Below, one piece after another: positions 1 to 6,711 of a stretch of 7,991 nt of DNA. Within the stretch, counting starts at the first letter, position 1; each line of letters starts with the position of its first letter. The position numbers and the translations under genes were made by a program. Under the pieces are notes generated by a model. That model saw only the letters and a list, made by a program, of their open reading frames with translations, was not told the origin of the DNA and ran no database searches. This DNA comes from Puniceicoccaceae bacterium (lineage in GTDB: Bacteria; Verrucomicrobiota; Verrucomicrobiia; Opitutales; Coraliomargaritaceae): the NCBI GenBank assembly GCA_003567255.1, contig PWZW01000131.1, forward strand, positions 1 through 7,991, in the 5' to 3' direction.

Positions 1-810
1 GACCTTCCTGCGGCAAGGTTGCACCCGGGGCCCTTCCGCGACGCGGTCGATGATGCGCTCAACGTTCGCTCCCGAGCACTCGGCCAGCTTAGTGAAAGCG
101 AGGGAGAACTCCGCAGAGCGCAGTTACTCTTCGAAAATGGAAGCATTTTGATCGACGAGCTACATGCCCGGGAAACCGCACTGGCAGAGGCTCAAGAAAC
201 TTATGATTTGAAAAACGAATTCTATGAGGCTGCGCAGGCGGCTCTGGAGAAAACTGAACTGACGGGTGAACACTACGGGGTCGTGGACACCGTCCACTTC
301 AATGAGGGCATCGAAGTGGAGGCGGGAGCGCCGATCTACACGATCGCGCTGGACACAGACGTGCGCATTCACCTATCGATCGACGAACGAAGCCTCGTCC
401 GACTGAGAGAACTGGAACACGCCGACATTTCCTTCCCTCAGCTTGGCGACAAAACACAAGCGGCCCGTATCAGAGGTTTTGAAGAAAACGAAGCCCAGGA
501 GATTGTACTGGTTGTCGAACCTTCAGAGGAATGGGAAGCCTTACGCGAAGGGATGGACGTTCTGGGCGAGCTTCACACACCTCAAGTTCGCCAAGACCCC
601 GCCCTCCCCTTTGCCGCCATTCAGGAGGATGCCGCCGGCTGGTTTGTTTGGATAGTAGAAGAGGGCCACTTGAAGCGAAGGCAAGTGCTCCCCGGGGAGC
701 GTTCCGAGAACGGGCTTTTTATCCTTTCAGGCATTCAGCCCGGTGATGAGGTTGTGACCGGTAGCTTGGACCATCTGGACGCGGGCATCCGCGTACACAG
801 CTCCCCCTAA
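1..810 (+). CDS. RND/HlyD-family efflux periplasmic adaptor subunit, 5' end cut off by the window
   Basis: The reading frame is open from base 1 to the TAA at 808-810, so the gene starts left of the window. The TTG at 19 is an internal codon, not a credible start. Numbering from base 1, residues about 15-80 are charged and heptad-like (many E, A, L, R), as in the alpha-helical hairpin of membrane-fusion proteins. Next comes the second half of a lipoyl/barrel-sandwich domain, recognisable by ELTGEHYGVVDTV and the following EGIEVEAGAPIYTI, where family members have a G-V-x(6-8)-G-x-x-V-x-x-G-x-P-L pattern. A beta-barrel domain (HLSIDERSLVRL onward) and a membrane-proximal C-terminal domain ending in PGDEVVTGSL follow. 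Such adaptors link an inner-membrane RND or ABC pump to an outer-membrane channel. The N-terminal signal or lipobox is outside the window, and no pump gene lies downstream, so partners are probably upstream. The substrate cannot be inferred. Confidence 0.85.
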   Translation, partial: DLPAARLHPGPFRDAVDDALNVRSRALGQLSESEGELRRAQLLFENGSILIDELHARETALAEAQETYDLKNEFYEAAQAALEKTELTGEHYGVVDTVHFNEGIEVEAGAPIYTIALDTDVRIHLSIDERSLVRLRELEHADISFPQLGDKTQAARIRGFEENEAQEIVLVVEPSEEWEALREGMDVLGELHTPQVRQDPALPFAAIQEDAAGWFVWIVEEGHLKRRQVLPGERSENGLFILSGIQPGDEVVTGSLDHLDAGIRVHSSP

Positions 811-848
811 TCGGTAGATCCGATCAAGGAAAGGTAAACAAAGAGCGG

Positions 849-1733
849 GTGAGCGGAATGGACTGGCGGAAATTAACCGAAAGGTTAGGTGCCAAACTGG
901 AAACGCAGCTCTGCTTTAGGGACGTAAGCCGCGTAAGTGGTGGGTGCACGGACACCGCATTTAAACTAGTGACGGATAAGCTGAGCTGCTTTGTGAAAAC
1001 GGCGCCAGCTAGCGCCTTGCCGAGGCATCGTGCAGAGGCAGACGGCTTGCGTGCCATCGAGGCGACCGGGTTTCTACGGACCCCGGAAGTATGGTTTTGT
1101 GGAACGATCCTCAAAAGTACCAGCTGCCTCGTTTTAGAATGGCTAAACCTTGGCAAAGGAGATGCTCGGGCATGGGGCGCCATGGGCGAAGGAGTGGCAC
1201 AGCTGCACGGAGTGAAAGACACAAATTTCGGGTGGAAAAGAGAGAGCTATTTGGGCGGGACTTCGCAGAATAACCAGCCGTGTGGGCAATGGGCTGATTT
1301 TTTCTGCGAACAAAGGTTGGCCCCGATGTTAGCAGCGCTCGGAAAACGAGGGAACGGAACACCCCGCGCCGAAATCCTGATTACGACGGCACGGAAGCTA
1401 CTCAAAGCGGCCCCAGCCAAACCATGCTTGATTCATGGTGACCTATGGAGCGGAAACGTCGCATTCCTCGAAACAGGCACACCAGTTGTTTTTGATCCAG
1501 CCAGCTGCTTCGCCGTACCTGAGTTTGATCTTGGCATCGCGCGCCTCTTCGGTGGTTTTCCACCGCCATTTTACGAAGCGTATGAAGCGCAAATTCCCGC
1601 GGCAGACGGCTGGGAAGCGCGCAACGAGCTTTACGAATTATACCACATCCTCAATCACGCACTTCTTTTTGGTGGTGCCTACCACACGGAAGCCGCCGAA
1701 CGCACGGCTCGCTTGTGCGAGCGCTATGGTTGA
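849..1733 (+). CDS. Fructosamine/ketosamine-3-kinase family protein
   Basis: This is a 294-residue protein, close to the usual length of about 290 for this family, which belongs to the protein-kinase-like (APH) fold. Known members phosphorylate ketosamines on C3, so that the sugar adduct leaves spontaneously and glycated amines are repaired. Visible landmarks are a glycine-rich loop SGGCTDTAF (residues 30-38), a candidate ATP-binding lysine in FVKT (Lys50), the hinge-like LVLEWL (94-99), the catalytic loop LIHGDLWSGN (194-203) with Asp198 and Asn203, and the metal-binding DFG-equivalent VFDPA (Asp216). The C-terminal helical part has family-typical FDLGIARLFGGF and YELYHILNH. The GTG at 849 is preceded by AAGGAAAGG (826-834). 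The ATG at 858 is an equally plausible start with GGGTGAG just upstream. The 38-base gap after the efflux adaptor gene allows co-transcription. The 3' end overlaps trpA on the other strand by 10 bases. The true substrate (protein-bound or free ketosamine) is unknown. Confidence 0.9.
   Translation: MSGMDWRKLTERLGAKLETQLCFRDVSRVSGGCTDTAFKLVTDKLSCFVKTAPASALPRHRAEADGLRAIEATGFLRTPEVWFCGTILKSTSCLVLEWLNLGKGDARAWGAMGEGVAQLHGVKDTNFGWKRESYLGGTSQNNQPCGQWADFFCEQRLAPMLAALGKRGNGTPRAEILITTARKLLKAAPAKPCLIHGDLWSGNVAFLETGTPVVFDPASCFAVPEFDLGIARLFGGFPPPFYEAYEAQIPAADGWEARNELYELYHILNHALLFGGAYHTEAAERTARLCERYG
1707..1722. terminator. Possible small hairpin at the convergent kinase/trpA junction
   Basis: GCTCGC and GCGAGC form a perfect 6-bp GC-rich stem around a TTGT loop. 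It lies in the last codons of the kinase gene and two bases past the trpA stop. On the minus strand no T-run follows. On the plus strand a run of seven T (1747-1753) comes about 25 bases later, too far for a standard intrinsic terminator. It could slow converging polymerases, but chance pairing within coding sequence is possible. Confidence 0.25.
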
Positions 1734-2560
1734 TCAATCCGCGGCGTTTTTTTCAGAGAATCTCCTCCGGCAAGCAAAGCTTCCATCTTTTGAGCCAAAG
1801 CGGCGGGGACCGCACGGAAGGTCTTAAGATTTTGGGCGATGCAATTGACAATTGCACTACCGACCACCACGCCGTCAGCCGCGGCAGCGATTGCACGTAC
1901 GTGCTCCGGCTTGGAGACGCCAAATCCAACAACCACCGGAAGCTTCGTATGCGCTTTGATGCTACTCACCCGCTCGCTGAGGTCCCCCGCCATTGAGCTT
2001 TGCTCACCAGTCACCCCCTCCCGCGAGACATAGTAAATAAATCCGGTAGCCGCTTCGCAAATAAGCGGCAAACGTTTGGGATCTGTCGTTGGCGCAACGA
2101 TACACACGGTTTTCATACCCACCGCTTGGCATGCCGCCAAGTGTTCACCCGCCTCCTCAGGCGGCAAGTCCAGGGTCAACAGCCCGTCCACGCCGGCAGC
2201 AAACGCATCCGCAGCATAGGCTTCACTACCACGGGAAAAAACAAGATTGTAGTATGTGTAAAAAACGATGGGAACTTCACTGAATTCGCGGATCGCACGC
2301 ACCAAATCGAGCGTTTTCTGATAGCTGGCACCACTCTCCAGCGCACGCTGGGCCGCGAGTTGGTTCGTCATACCGTCCGCCAATGGATCGGAATACGGGA
2401 CACCTAATTCGAGGATATCCGCTCCGGCATCAATCACCGCGCGGCACGCAGCCAGCGAAGTCTCAAAGTCTGGATCTCCAGCACAGAGGTAGGCCACAAA
2501 CGCAGCACGCCCCTCGGCGGCAGTTTTCTTAAAAGTAGCAGAAATTCGGTCCATATGCAT
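1724..2560 (-). CDS. trpA: Tryptophan synthase alpha subunit
   Basis: TrpA cleaves indole-3-glycerol phosphate to indole and glyceraldehyde-3-phosphate in the cytoplasm and passes indole through a tunnel to TrpB, the last step of tryptophan synthesis. The 278 residues compare with a usual 265-270. The signature ILELGVPYSDPLADG holds both catalytic acids, Glu51 and Asp62. Starting at the second ATG (2554) makes them Glu49 and Asp60, the Salmonella numbering, so the MDRISATF start is attractive. Other barrel motifs are FVAYLCAGDPD (strand 1), DGLLTLDLPPEEA, TGFIYYVSREGVTG, and the phosphate-binding VVVGFGVSKPEHV and DGVVVGSAIV. All look intact. An AGGA lies 13 bases before the first ATG, which is rather distant. 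No other trp gene is in the window, so trpB and the rest must be further away or elsewhere. The C-terminal tail GGDSLKKTPRIDQP extends slightly beyond the core and overlaps the convergent kinase gene. Confidence 0.97.
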   Translation of the reverse strand: MHMDRISATFKKTAAEGRAAFVAYLCAGDPDFETSLAACRAVIDAGADILELGVPYSDPLADGMTNQLAAQRALESGASYQKTLDLVRAIREFSEVPIVFYTYYNLVFSRGSEAYAADAFAAGVDGLLTLDLPPEEAGEHLAACQAVGMKTVCIVAPTTDPKRLPLICEAATGFIYYVSREGVTGEQSSMAGDLSERVSSIKAHTKLPVVVGFGVSKPEHVRAIAAAADGVVVGSAIVNCIAQNLKTFRAVPAALAQKMEALLAGGDSLKKTPRIDQP

Positions 2561-2698
2561 TGGTGGGTGTTGTTCCTGTAAGCTGAGCCTCCCAAGTCAG
2601 GGTTTCAAGCCTCATTGATCAATCTCCACGATCCGGTAAATTAAGCAAAGGATCAAAACTCCCATTGCCAAAAAAGCGAAGCTGAGCATAGGTCAAGC
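2561..2698. other. Divergent intergenic region between trpA and the thioesterase gene
   Basis: This stretch of 138 bases must carry the control regions of both divergent genes. It contains a 9-base direct repeat AAGCTGAGC (2580-2588 and 2679-2687) and the palindrome TTGATCAA (2615-2622). I found no trp-type leader peptide with tandem Trp codons, no T-box-like structure and no clear promoter toward trpA. Confidence 0.5.
2615..2642 (+). promoter_or_regulatory. Candidate promoter for the thioesterase-surE pair
   Basis: TTGATC (2615-2620) and TAAATT (2637-2642) each match four of six bases of the sigma-70 -35 and -10 hexamers, with a 16-base spacer. Transcription would begin near 2649, giving a leader of about 50 bases before the ATG at 2699. 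The match is moderate and such sites occur by chance in AT-richer spacers. Confidence 0.25.
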
Positions 2699-3160
2699 AT
2701 GGCTTACGAACACACCTCTGAGCGCCGGATCGAGTTTTCCGAAACGGACATGGCCGGCCTGGTCCATTTTTCAAATTTTTTCCGGTACATGGAGACTGCC
2801 GAGCGAGACTTCTTCGAAGCGATCGGGCTGGATCTTATAAATAGTGAACCGGGAAGTGTGGTGGGTTGGCCAAGGGCGCGCGCCGAATGCAAATTCTCCG
2901 CACCGCTGCGATTTGGCGACACGATCCAGATACATCTCGCGGTCAAAGCGGTCAAAGACCGCGCCTTGGAATACCAGTTTCGCATCTTCCGCAAAAATCC
3001 TGACGGATCGAGAACCCAAGCAGGCAAAGGCTCCATGACTACAATTTTCACGACAATGGAACCGGACGGAAGCTTAAAGTCGAGCCCCCTCACTGAGAGC
3101 ATTCGGGAGCGCATCACTCCGGCACCAGAGGAAGCGCTGGCACGCCCGCTGGACGCTTAA
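2699..3160 (+). CDS. Acyl-CoA thioesterase, hotdog fold (4HBT/YbgC-like)
   Basis: The protein has 153 residues, a typical single-domain hotdog thioesterase length. The N-terminal block RRIEFSETDMAGLVHFSNFF (residues 9-28) matches the 4HBT active-site pattern: a Y/F-x-D-T-D-x-x-G-x-V-H/Y strand running into the long hydrophobic helix (RYMETAERDFFEAIGL), with Asp17 in the position of the catalytic acid. GWPRARAECKFSAPLRFGDTIQIHL forms the middle strands, and a strand pair around YQFRIFRKNPDG follows. Family members hydrolyse acyl-CoA or aromatic acyl-CoA thioesters in the cytoplasm. The chain-length preference cannot be told from sequence, and a 1,4-dihydroxy-2-naphthoyl-CoA hydrolase role is also possible. 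The start has only a weak AGG (2690-2692). surE follows after 30 bases on the same strand, so the two are probably co-transcribed. The C-terminal 30 residues are Pro/Glu-rich and probably flexible. Confidence 0.88.
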   Translation: MAYEHTSERRIEFSETDMAGLVHFSNFFRYMETAERDFFEAIGLDLINSEPGSVVGWPRARAECKFSAPLRFGDTIQIHLAVKAVKDRALEYQFRIFRKNPDGSRTQAGKGSMTTIFTTMEPDGSLKSSPLTESIRERITPAPEEALARPLDA

Positions 3161-3190
3161 ACACATGATAACAGCGAAGAAACGACCGCC

Positions 3191-3991
3191 ATGGATATGA
3201 ACCGAAAACGCCACCTTCTGGTCACCAACGACGACGGGATCGACTCCTACTATATGGAATGTTTGGTCGCCTCGCTCATGACGACCTTTGAGGTGACCAT
3301 TGCAGCACCCGCCTCCGAGCAAAGCTGGATAGGAAGAGCGGTTAGCCGTCGAACCAAAGTCTCGGTGGATAAAGTTGAAGACTATCCGCTGTCCTGCCCG
3401 GCGTGGGCGATTGGCGGAACACCGACGGACTGCGTAAACATTGCGCTGGGACACTTGCTGGAGCGCAAACCCGATGCGGTTGTGTCCGGAATCAACCTTG
3501 GGTTTAATGCGACGCAAAATCTCATTTTTTGCTCTGGGACAGTTGCAGGTGCCGCCGAAGGCGCATTTTGGGGGCTGCCGGCCATTGCCTTTAGCAAAGT
3601 CATTCCGAAGGATGCTTTCGAGACGATCAGCAAGGCCAAAGGAAAAGGGGACCCTCAACACAATCGGGATCTTAGCGAAGCCGCGAAGTACGCGGTTGCT
3701 TTAACAGAAGCGTGCATCGCGCAACACGATCACCGCCCGAAAGTAGTCAACATAAACTTCCCCGCTCAGACGAGCCCGGAAACTTTGGTTCACGAAACCA
3801 CGCCGGCTCCGCTTTTTCTGGGATCGCTCTTCCAAAAACAAAGTTGTGGACACTATACATTTGTATACGGCGAAGGAGAGGAGCTCACCCATGACAGCAG
3901 CTTACCGAGTGACCTGGAGATCTTGCGCGCTGGCCATATAAGCCGGACCCTACTGGATTTCAGTGCACTGGGCATGAGGCAGACCGAGTGA
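3191..3991 (+). CDS. surE: 5'/3'-nucleotidase SurE
   Basis: SurE is a divalent-metal phosphatase that removes phosphate from 5'- and 3'-nucleoside monophosphates in the cytoplasm and is linked to stationary-phase survival. The protein has 266 residues, near the family norm of about 250. The N-terminal LLVTNDDGID supplies the metal-binding pair Asp14-Asp15. EQSWIGRAVS supplies the expected metal-binding serine (Ser45), and VVSGINLGFN supplies Asn102. GTPTDCVNIAL (76-86) and the loop SGTVAGAAEGAFWGLPAIAFS are also diagnostic. The Ser loop reads QSWIG where many orthologues have a short RSG or QSG, a small variation that I expect to be tolerated. Either ATG (3191 or 3197) could start translation, and neither has a good Shine-Dalgarno sequence. 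The thioesterase gene ends 30 bases upstream. Confidence 0.95.
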   Translation: MDMNRKRHLLVTNDDGIDSYYMECLVASLMTTFEVTIAAPASEQSWIGRAVSRRTKVSVDKVEDYPLSCPAWAIGGTPTDCVNIALGHLLERKPDAVVSGINLGFNATQNLIFCSGTVAGAAEGAFWGLPAIAFSKVIPKDAFETISKAKGKGDPQHNRDLSEAAKYAVALTEACIAQHDHRPKVVNINFPAQTSPETLVHETTPAPLFLGSLFQKQSCGHYTFVYGEGEELTHDSSLPSDLEILRAGHISRTLLDFSALGMRQTE

Positions 3992-4007
3992 GCAGCACCC
4001 CCGCTGC
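3992..4007 (+). terminator. Weak hairpin after surE
   Basis: GCAGC and GCTGC form a 5-bp stem with an ACCCCC loop, starting just after the surE stop. The following bases are C-rich, and T-rich sequence appears only from about 4039. It is not a canonical intrinsic terminator. Read-through into the FmdB-like gene 66 bases after surE is plausible. Confidence 0.2.
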
Positions 4008-4057
4008 CCCTCGCCCAACGGCTTGCATTCGCTCTGGATTTTGATTTTGTTCTGTGG

Positions 4058-4384
4058 ATGCCAACGTACGTTTACGAAGAAATTTTACCGGACCATTCGG
4101 CAGGCGAAACGTTTGAGATCATTCAAACCATGTCTGAGCCACACTTGACACATCACCCTAAAACGGGAGTACCGGTACGCCGCATATACGCAGCCCCCAA
4201 CCTACCCACGCGCTACACCGAAGGTAGCACCAAAGCGAGGCTCTCAAATAAGAACGTCGAACAACACGGCTTCACCCGCTACGAAAAAGACAAAGTCACC
4301 GGGCGGTACCACAAAACCGCAGGCAAAGACAAACGCGCGCCGGAGGTCGTGGACGCTCCCCGATTAAAGCAGCAGGGCTTTTGA
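4058..4384 (+). CDS. FmdB-like small protein lacking the zinc-ribbon cysteines
   Basis: The 108-residue protein opens with MPTYVYE, and residues about 1-48 follow the outline of FmdB/zinc-ribbon regulators: MPTYxY, then an FE-hydrophobic strand (TFEIIQTMSEPHLT), then a P-x-x-G-x-PVRRI knuckle (HPKTGVPVRRI). The four cysteines that bind zinc in canonical members are absent. The first pair is replaced within YEEILPDHSAG, and the second pair (C-P-x-C) reads H-P-K-T. There is no cysteine anywhere in the protein. The C-terminal half is rich in Lys, Arg and aromatic residues (YEKDKVTGRYHKTAGKDKR), suggesting nucleic-acid or ribosome contact, but this is inference. Similar cysteine-free versions occur, as far as I recall, in Verrucomicrobia and Planctomycetes. 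It sits alone between surE and nadA, 52 bases before nadA. No good Shine-Dalgarno sequence is visible. No function is established. Confidence 0.75.
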   Translation: MPTYVYEEILPDHSAGETFEIIQTMSEPHLTHHPKTGVPVRRIYAAPNLPTRYTEGSTKARLSNKNVEQHGFTRYEKDKVTGRYHKTAGKDKRAPEVVDAPRLKQQGF

Positions 4385-4436
4385 TGTAACGGCGTAGCCC
4401 TTGCGAATATTTCCCAAAGCCACCTTCCAAGACCAC

Positions 4437-5423
4437 ATGAGCACATCCACGCTGAACTACGAACCGTTAATCTTTTCGCCGCAGACCGGTGAACCTGCGC
4501 CTCTGAGTGACATCCAATCGGAGATCCTCGATCTCAAAACAAAGCGCAACGCGATCATCCTCGCGCACAACTACCAAATTGAGCCCATTCAGCGCGTCGC
4601 CGATTACGTAGGCGACTCGCTTGGGCTTGCTTACAAAGCGGCCGAAGCGGAGGCGGATGTCATCGTCTTTTGCGGCGTTCATTTCATGGCGGAAACCGCG
4701 AAAATCGTTAATCCCGGAAAAACAGTAATCCTTCCGGACATAGCTGCGGGTTGTTCCCTCTCCGATTCATGTCCGGCGGAAAAACTGGCTGCGTACAAAG
4801 CAGCCCACCCAGAAGTGTATGTGGTCGCCTACATTAACTGCTCAGCTGGAGTAAAAGCGCTTTCAGATGTAATTTGCACCAGTGGCAACGCGGTGAACAT
4901 CGTCGAGCGCATTCCCCAAGACCGCCCCATTCTTTTTGTTCCGGACCAAAACCTCGGAAATTGGGTCTCGAAACAGACCGGACGTGCGATGCAACTGTGG
5001 CCGGGCTCCTGTTACGCGCACGTGCTTTTCACCGAGCAAGCCATTGAACGACTCCGGTTGCGCTTCCCGGAGGCACAAGTCGTGGCACACCCTGAGTGCG
5101 TTGAGGCGGTGCGGGAAACTGCTGACGTGGTCTGCAGCACAGAAAAAATGATTGGGTTCTGCCGGGAAAGTCCGGCAAATGCATTTATCATCGTCACTGA
5201 AACCGGGATGATCCATCGGCTCCAGCGTGAAATTCCTGAAAAGACCTTTATTGCCGGGCCAACCAACACCTGCGCCTGCAATGAATGTCGTTTCATGAAG
5301 ATGAATACTATCGACAAACTTCGCGACTGCTTGCGGGACCTTACCCCGGTCATTGAGATGGATGAGGACATTCGGCAAAAAGCATACGCGCCGATCCAGC
5401 GTATGCTTGATTGGAGTCGGTGA
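4437..5423 (+). CDS. nadA: Quinolinate synthase (4Fe-4S enzyme)
   Basis: NadA condenses iminoaspartate with dihydroxyacetone phosphate to quinolinate, the precursor of NAD, using an oxygen-sensitive 4Fe-4S cluster in the cytoplasm. I chose the ATG at 4437 (328 residues). A TTG at 4401 would add 12 unlikely residues, and the fit begins after MSTSTLNYEPL. Landmarks are AIILAHNYQ (39-47), the DYVGDSLGLA block (56-65), VIVFCGVHFMAETAKI (75-90), LPDIAAGCSLSDSC (99-112) with Cys106 and Cys112, NCSAGVKALSDVICTS (134-149), the conserved HPEC (Cys221), and a C-terminal TCACNEC (Cys279, Cys281, Cys284) followed by RFMKMN. Three of these cysteines should ligate the cluster; the equivalents of E. coli Cys113, Cys200 and Cys297 are present. 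No nadB or nadC lies nearby. The MFS transporter gene begins at its stop codon. Confidence 0.96.
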   Translation: MSTSTLNYEPLIFSPQTGEPAPLSDIQSEILDLKTKRNAIILAHNYQIEPIQRVADYVGDSLGLAYKAAEAEADVIVFCGVHFMAETAKIVNPGKTVILPDIAAGCSLSDSCPAEKLAAYKAAHPEVYVVAYINCSAGVKALSDVICTSGNAVNIVERIPQDRPILFVPDQNLGNWVSKQTGRAMQLWPGSCYAHVLFTEQAIERLRLRFPEAQVVAHPECVEAVRETADVVCSTEKMIGFCRESPANAFIIVTETGMIHRLQREIPEKTFIAGPTNTCACNECRFMKMNTIDKLRDCLRDLTPVIEMDEDIRQKAYAPIQRMLDWSR

Positions 5424-6637
5424 GTTCCCCACCTGCAGAGGTTCACTCATCGCTGCGGCAGCGAGCAGCGACCACTTACAAGCTGGATTTGCTGCGGGCT
5501 CCGCTTGCCGGAATCCTCGAAGCTGGTTGGACGACATTTGGCTTGCTCGTCGCAATTCGCTTTTTCGATGCCCCTGAGGGCATCAAGGCGGTGATCGCGG
5601 GTGCGGGCCCCTTGGGCTTTCTGCTTGCGCCAGCATTTTTATACACAGCCGCACGTTTAAATTGGTCCACCAGCCAAGCCGGTGGCCTGACGCTATGTGC
5701 CTCCGCAGTCTTGATTTGGGGCGTTGTCTTTGCGCCCAACCTCTGGTTCTTCGCGGCTTTTTTAGTAGGTGCCCAAATCTTTGGAGTCCAACAAAACACG
5801 CTCAGCGCTCAGATATACTCAAGTAATTACGGAGCTCAGGAACGCGGATCAAGAGTAGCCCTCCCCTTTGTACTCGTGGCGATTGCTGCCACCGGATTCG
5901 CCTTTGTGGGCGGTGCAATCCTCGACTGGAAACTCCAGAATTACCCACTCATCTTCGCGATCATGGGGCTGGCTGCGGTGGGTGCGGCTCTGTGCTTTGC
6001 GAAATTCCCCAGCACCCCGCTGAGTCTTCAGGCGGTCAAAAGGCCGCTGCAAAGCCTTGGTTTGGTAGGTACCGATCGTCTGTTTGGGTATCTCCTGTTT
6101 GCTTGGATGCTTCTGGGCATGGGAAATTTAATGACGCTCCCGCTCCGAGTTGAGTATCTTGCCGACCCTCGCTATGGGATAAATGCAAACAACACCGTCA
6201 TTGCCCTCCTGCTCCTGATTATTCCAGCGACTTGCAGAATACTGAGTACCCATCTTTGGGGACGTTTATTTGACCGTCTGAAGCTGATGACAACCCGCAA
6301 CCTGCTGAACCTCTGCTTTCTGTTGAGCACCAGCTTCTTCTTTTTTGAGAATATTTATTGGCTCGCCCTATCCATGGCAGCTCTGGGATTTGCGACAGGT
6401 GGTGGAAAGATCATGTGGAGCCTTTGGGTCACCAAATTAGCTTCCTCCGATAAAGTTGCAGGGTACATGAGCGTTCACATGTTCCTGACTGGCGTGCGCG
6501 GTGTGCTAGCCCCTTTTTTGGGCTATTGGATGCTTTCCGCGTCGAACCCTCAACTCGCGGGCGCCGGGTCAGCCGCCCTGATCATCTTGGCCTCGATCCT
6601 TTTCACGCTAGTGCGTCATCATCCCCGCTTGAAGTAG
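5420..6637 (+). CDS. Major facilitator superfamily (MFS) transporter, substrate unknown
   Basis: This is an inner-membrane secondary transporter of about 405 residues with roughly 12 hydrophobic segments. Examples are GWTTFGLLVAIRFF, PLGFLLAPAFLY, LWFFAAFLVGAQIF, FVLVAIAATGFAFVGGAIL, LFGYLLFAWMLLGMGNLM, TVIALLLLIIPATC, LLNLCFLLSTSFFFF and AALIILASILFTLV, with the sixth/seventh junction near the charged linker AKFPSTPLSLQAVKRPLQS. The loop WGRLFDRLKLMTTR resembles the MFS motif-A loop (G-x-x-x-D-R-x-x-x-R) in the second half. GTG 5420 is the chosen start. It overlaps the nadA TGA in the tetramer GTGA, with GGAG at 5413-5416 a few bases upstream. TTG 5411 in the same frame is an alternative adding three residues. 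The overlap suggests translational coupling to nadA. Whether it moves an NAD-pathway compound (such as nicotinate or quinolinate) is speculation. Confidence 0.85.
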   Translation: MSSPPAEVHSSLRQRAATTYKLDLLRAPLAGILEAGWTTFGLLVAIRFFDAPEGIKAVIAGAGPLGFLLAPAFLYTAARLNWSTSQAGGLTLCASAVLIWGVVFAPNLWFFAAFLVGAQIFGVQQNTLSAQIYSSNYGAQERGSRVALPFVLVAIAATGFAFVGGAILDWKLQNYPLIFAIMGLAAVGAALCFAKFPSTPLSLQAVKRPLQSLGLVGTDRLFGYLLFAWMLLGMGNLMTLPLRVEYLADPRYGINANNTVIALLLLIIPATCRILSTHLWGRLFDRLKLMTTRNLLNLCFLLSTSFFFFENIYWLALSMAALGFATGGGKIMWSLWVTKLASSDKVAGYMSVHMFLTGVRGVLAPFLGYWMLSASNPQLAGAGSAALIILASILFTLVRHHPRLK

Positions 6638-6711
6638 AGAATCACGACGCGTCGCGCACGTCCCCTTCCGCAGAGGTACTGCCAAGTCCGGGCAGGGTAG
6701 GCGCGTTTGGT
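6638..6711. other. Convergent junction between MFS and tyrosinase genes
   Basis: This 74-base gap lies between two converging stop codons. It contains the 8-base palindrome GACGCGTC (6648-6655) and a short imperfect stem, CTGCC (6679-6683) with GGCAG (6691-6695), around a 7-base loop. No T-run follows in either direction, so I do not call a terminator here with confidence. Confidence 0.35.

Noticed and set aside
810..824. ATCGG-TAGAT-CCGAT hairpin after the efflux adaptor stop
   Set aside because: It has only a 5-bp stem, is not GC-rich and has no T-run. It is followed at once by AAGGAAAGG, which looks like ribosome-binding sequence for the kinase.
1747..1753. Run of seven T as a terminator tail for the kinase gene
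   Set aside because: It encodes lysines in the trpA C-terminus (the LKK region on the other strand), and the nearest stem ends about 25 bases earlier.
2939..2962. Tandem GCGGTCAAA repeat and GCGGTC-AAA-GACCGC hairpin
   Set aside because: Both lie inside the thioesterase coding sequence and arise from its AVKAVKDRA residues. Nothing suggests a separate function.
3074..3661. Minus-strand open frame (195 codons) opposite surE
   Set aside because: It is a shadow of surE that runs across the thioesterase-surE boundary and has no family features.
4401..4436. Upstream TTG start for nadA
   Set aside because: It would add 12 residues (RIFPKATFQDH type) with no family similarity and no Shine-Dalgarno sequence. 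The ATG at 4437 fits better.
5158..5177. TGCCGG-GAAAGT-CCGGCA hairpin within nadA
   Set aside because: It is mid-gene in conserved coding sequence without a T-run, most likely incidental pairing.
4863..5555. Minus-strand open frame (230 codons) opposite nadA
   Set aside because: It is a mirror frame of nadA, whose Fe-S cysteines and motifs are unmistakable. The antisense product has no recognisable motif.
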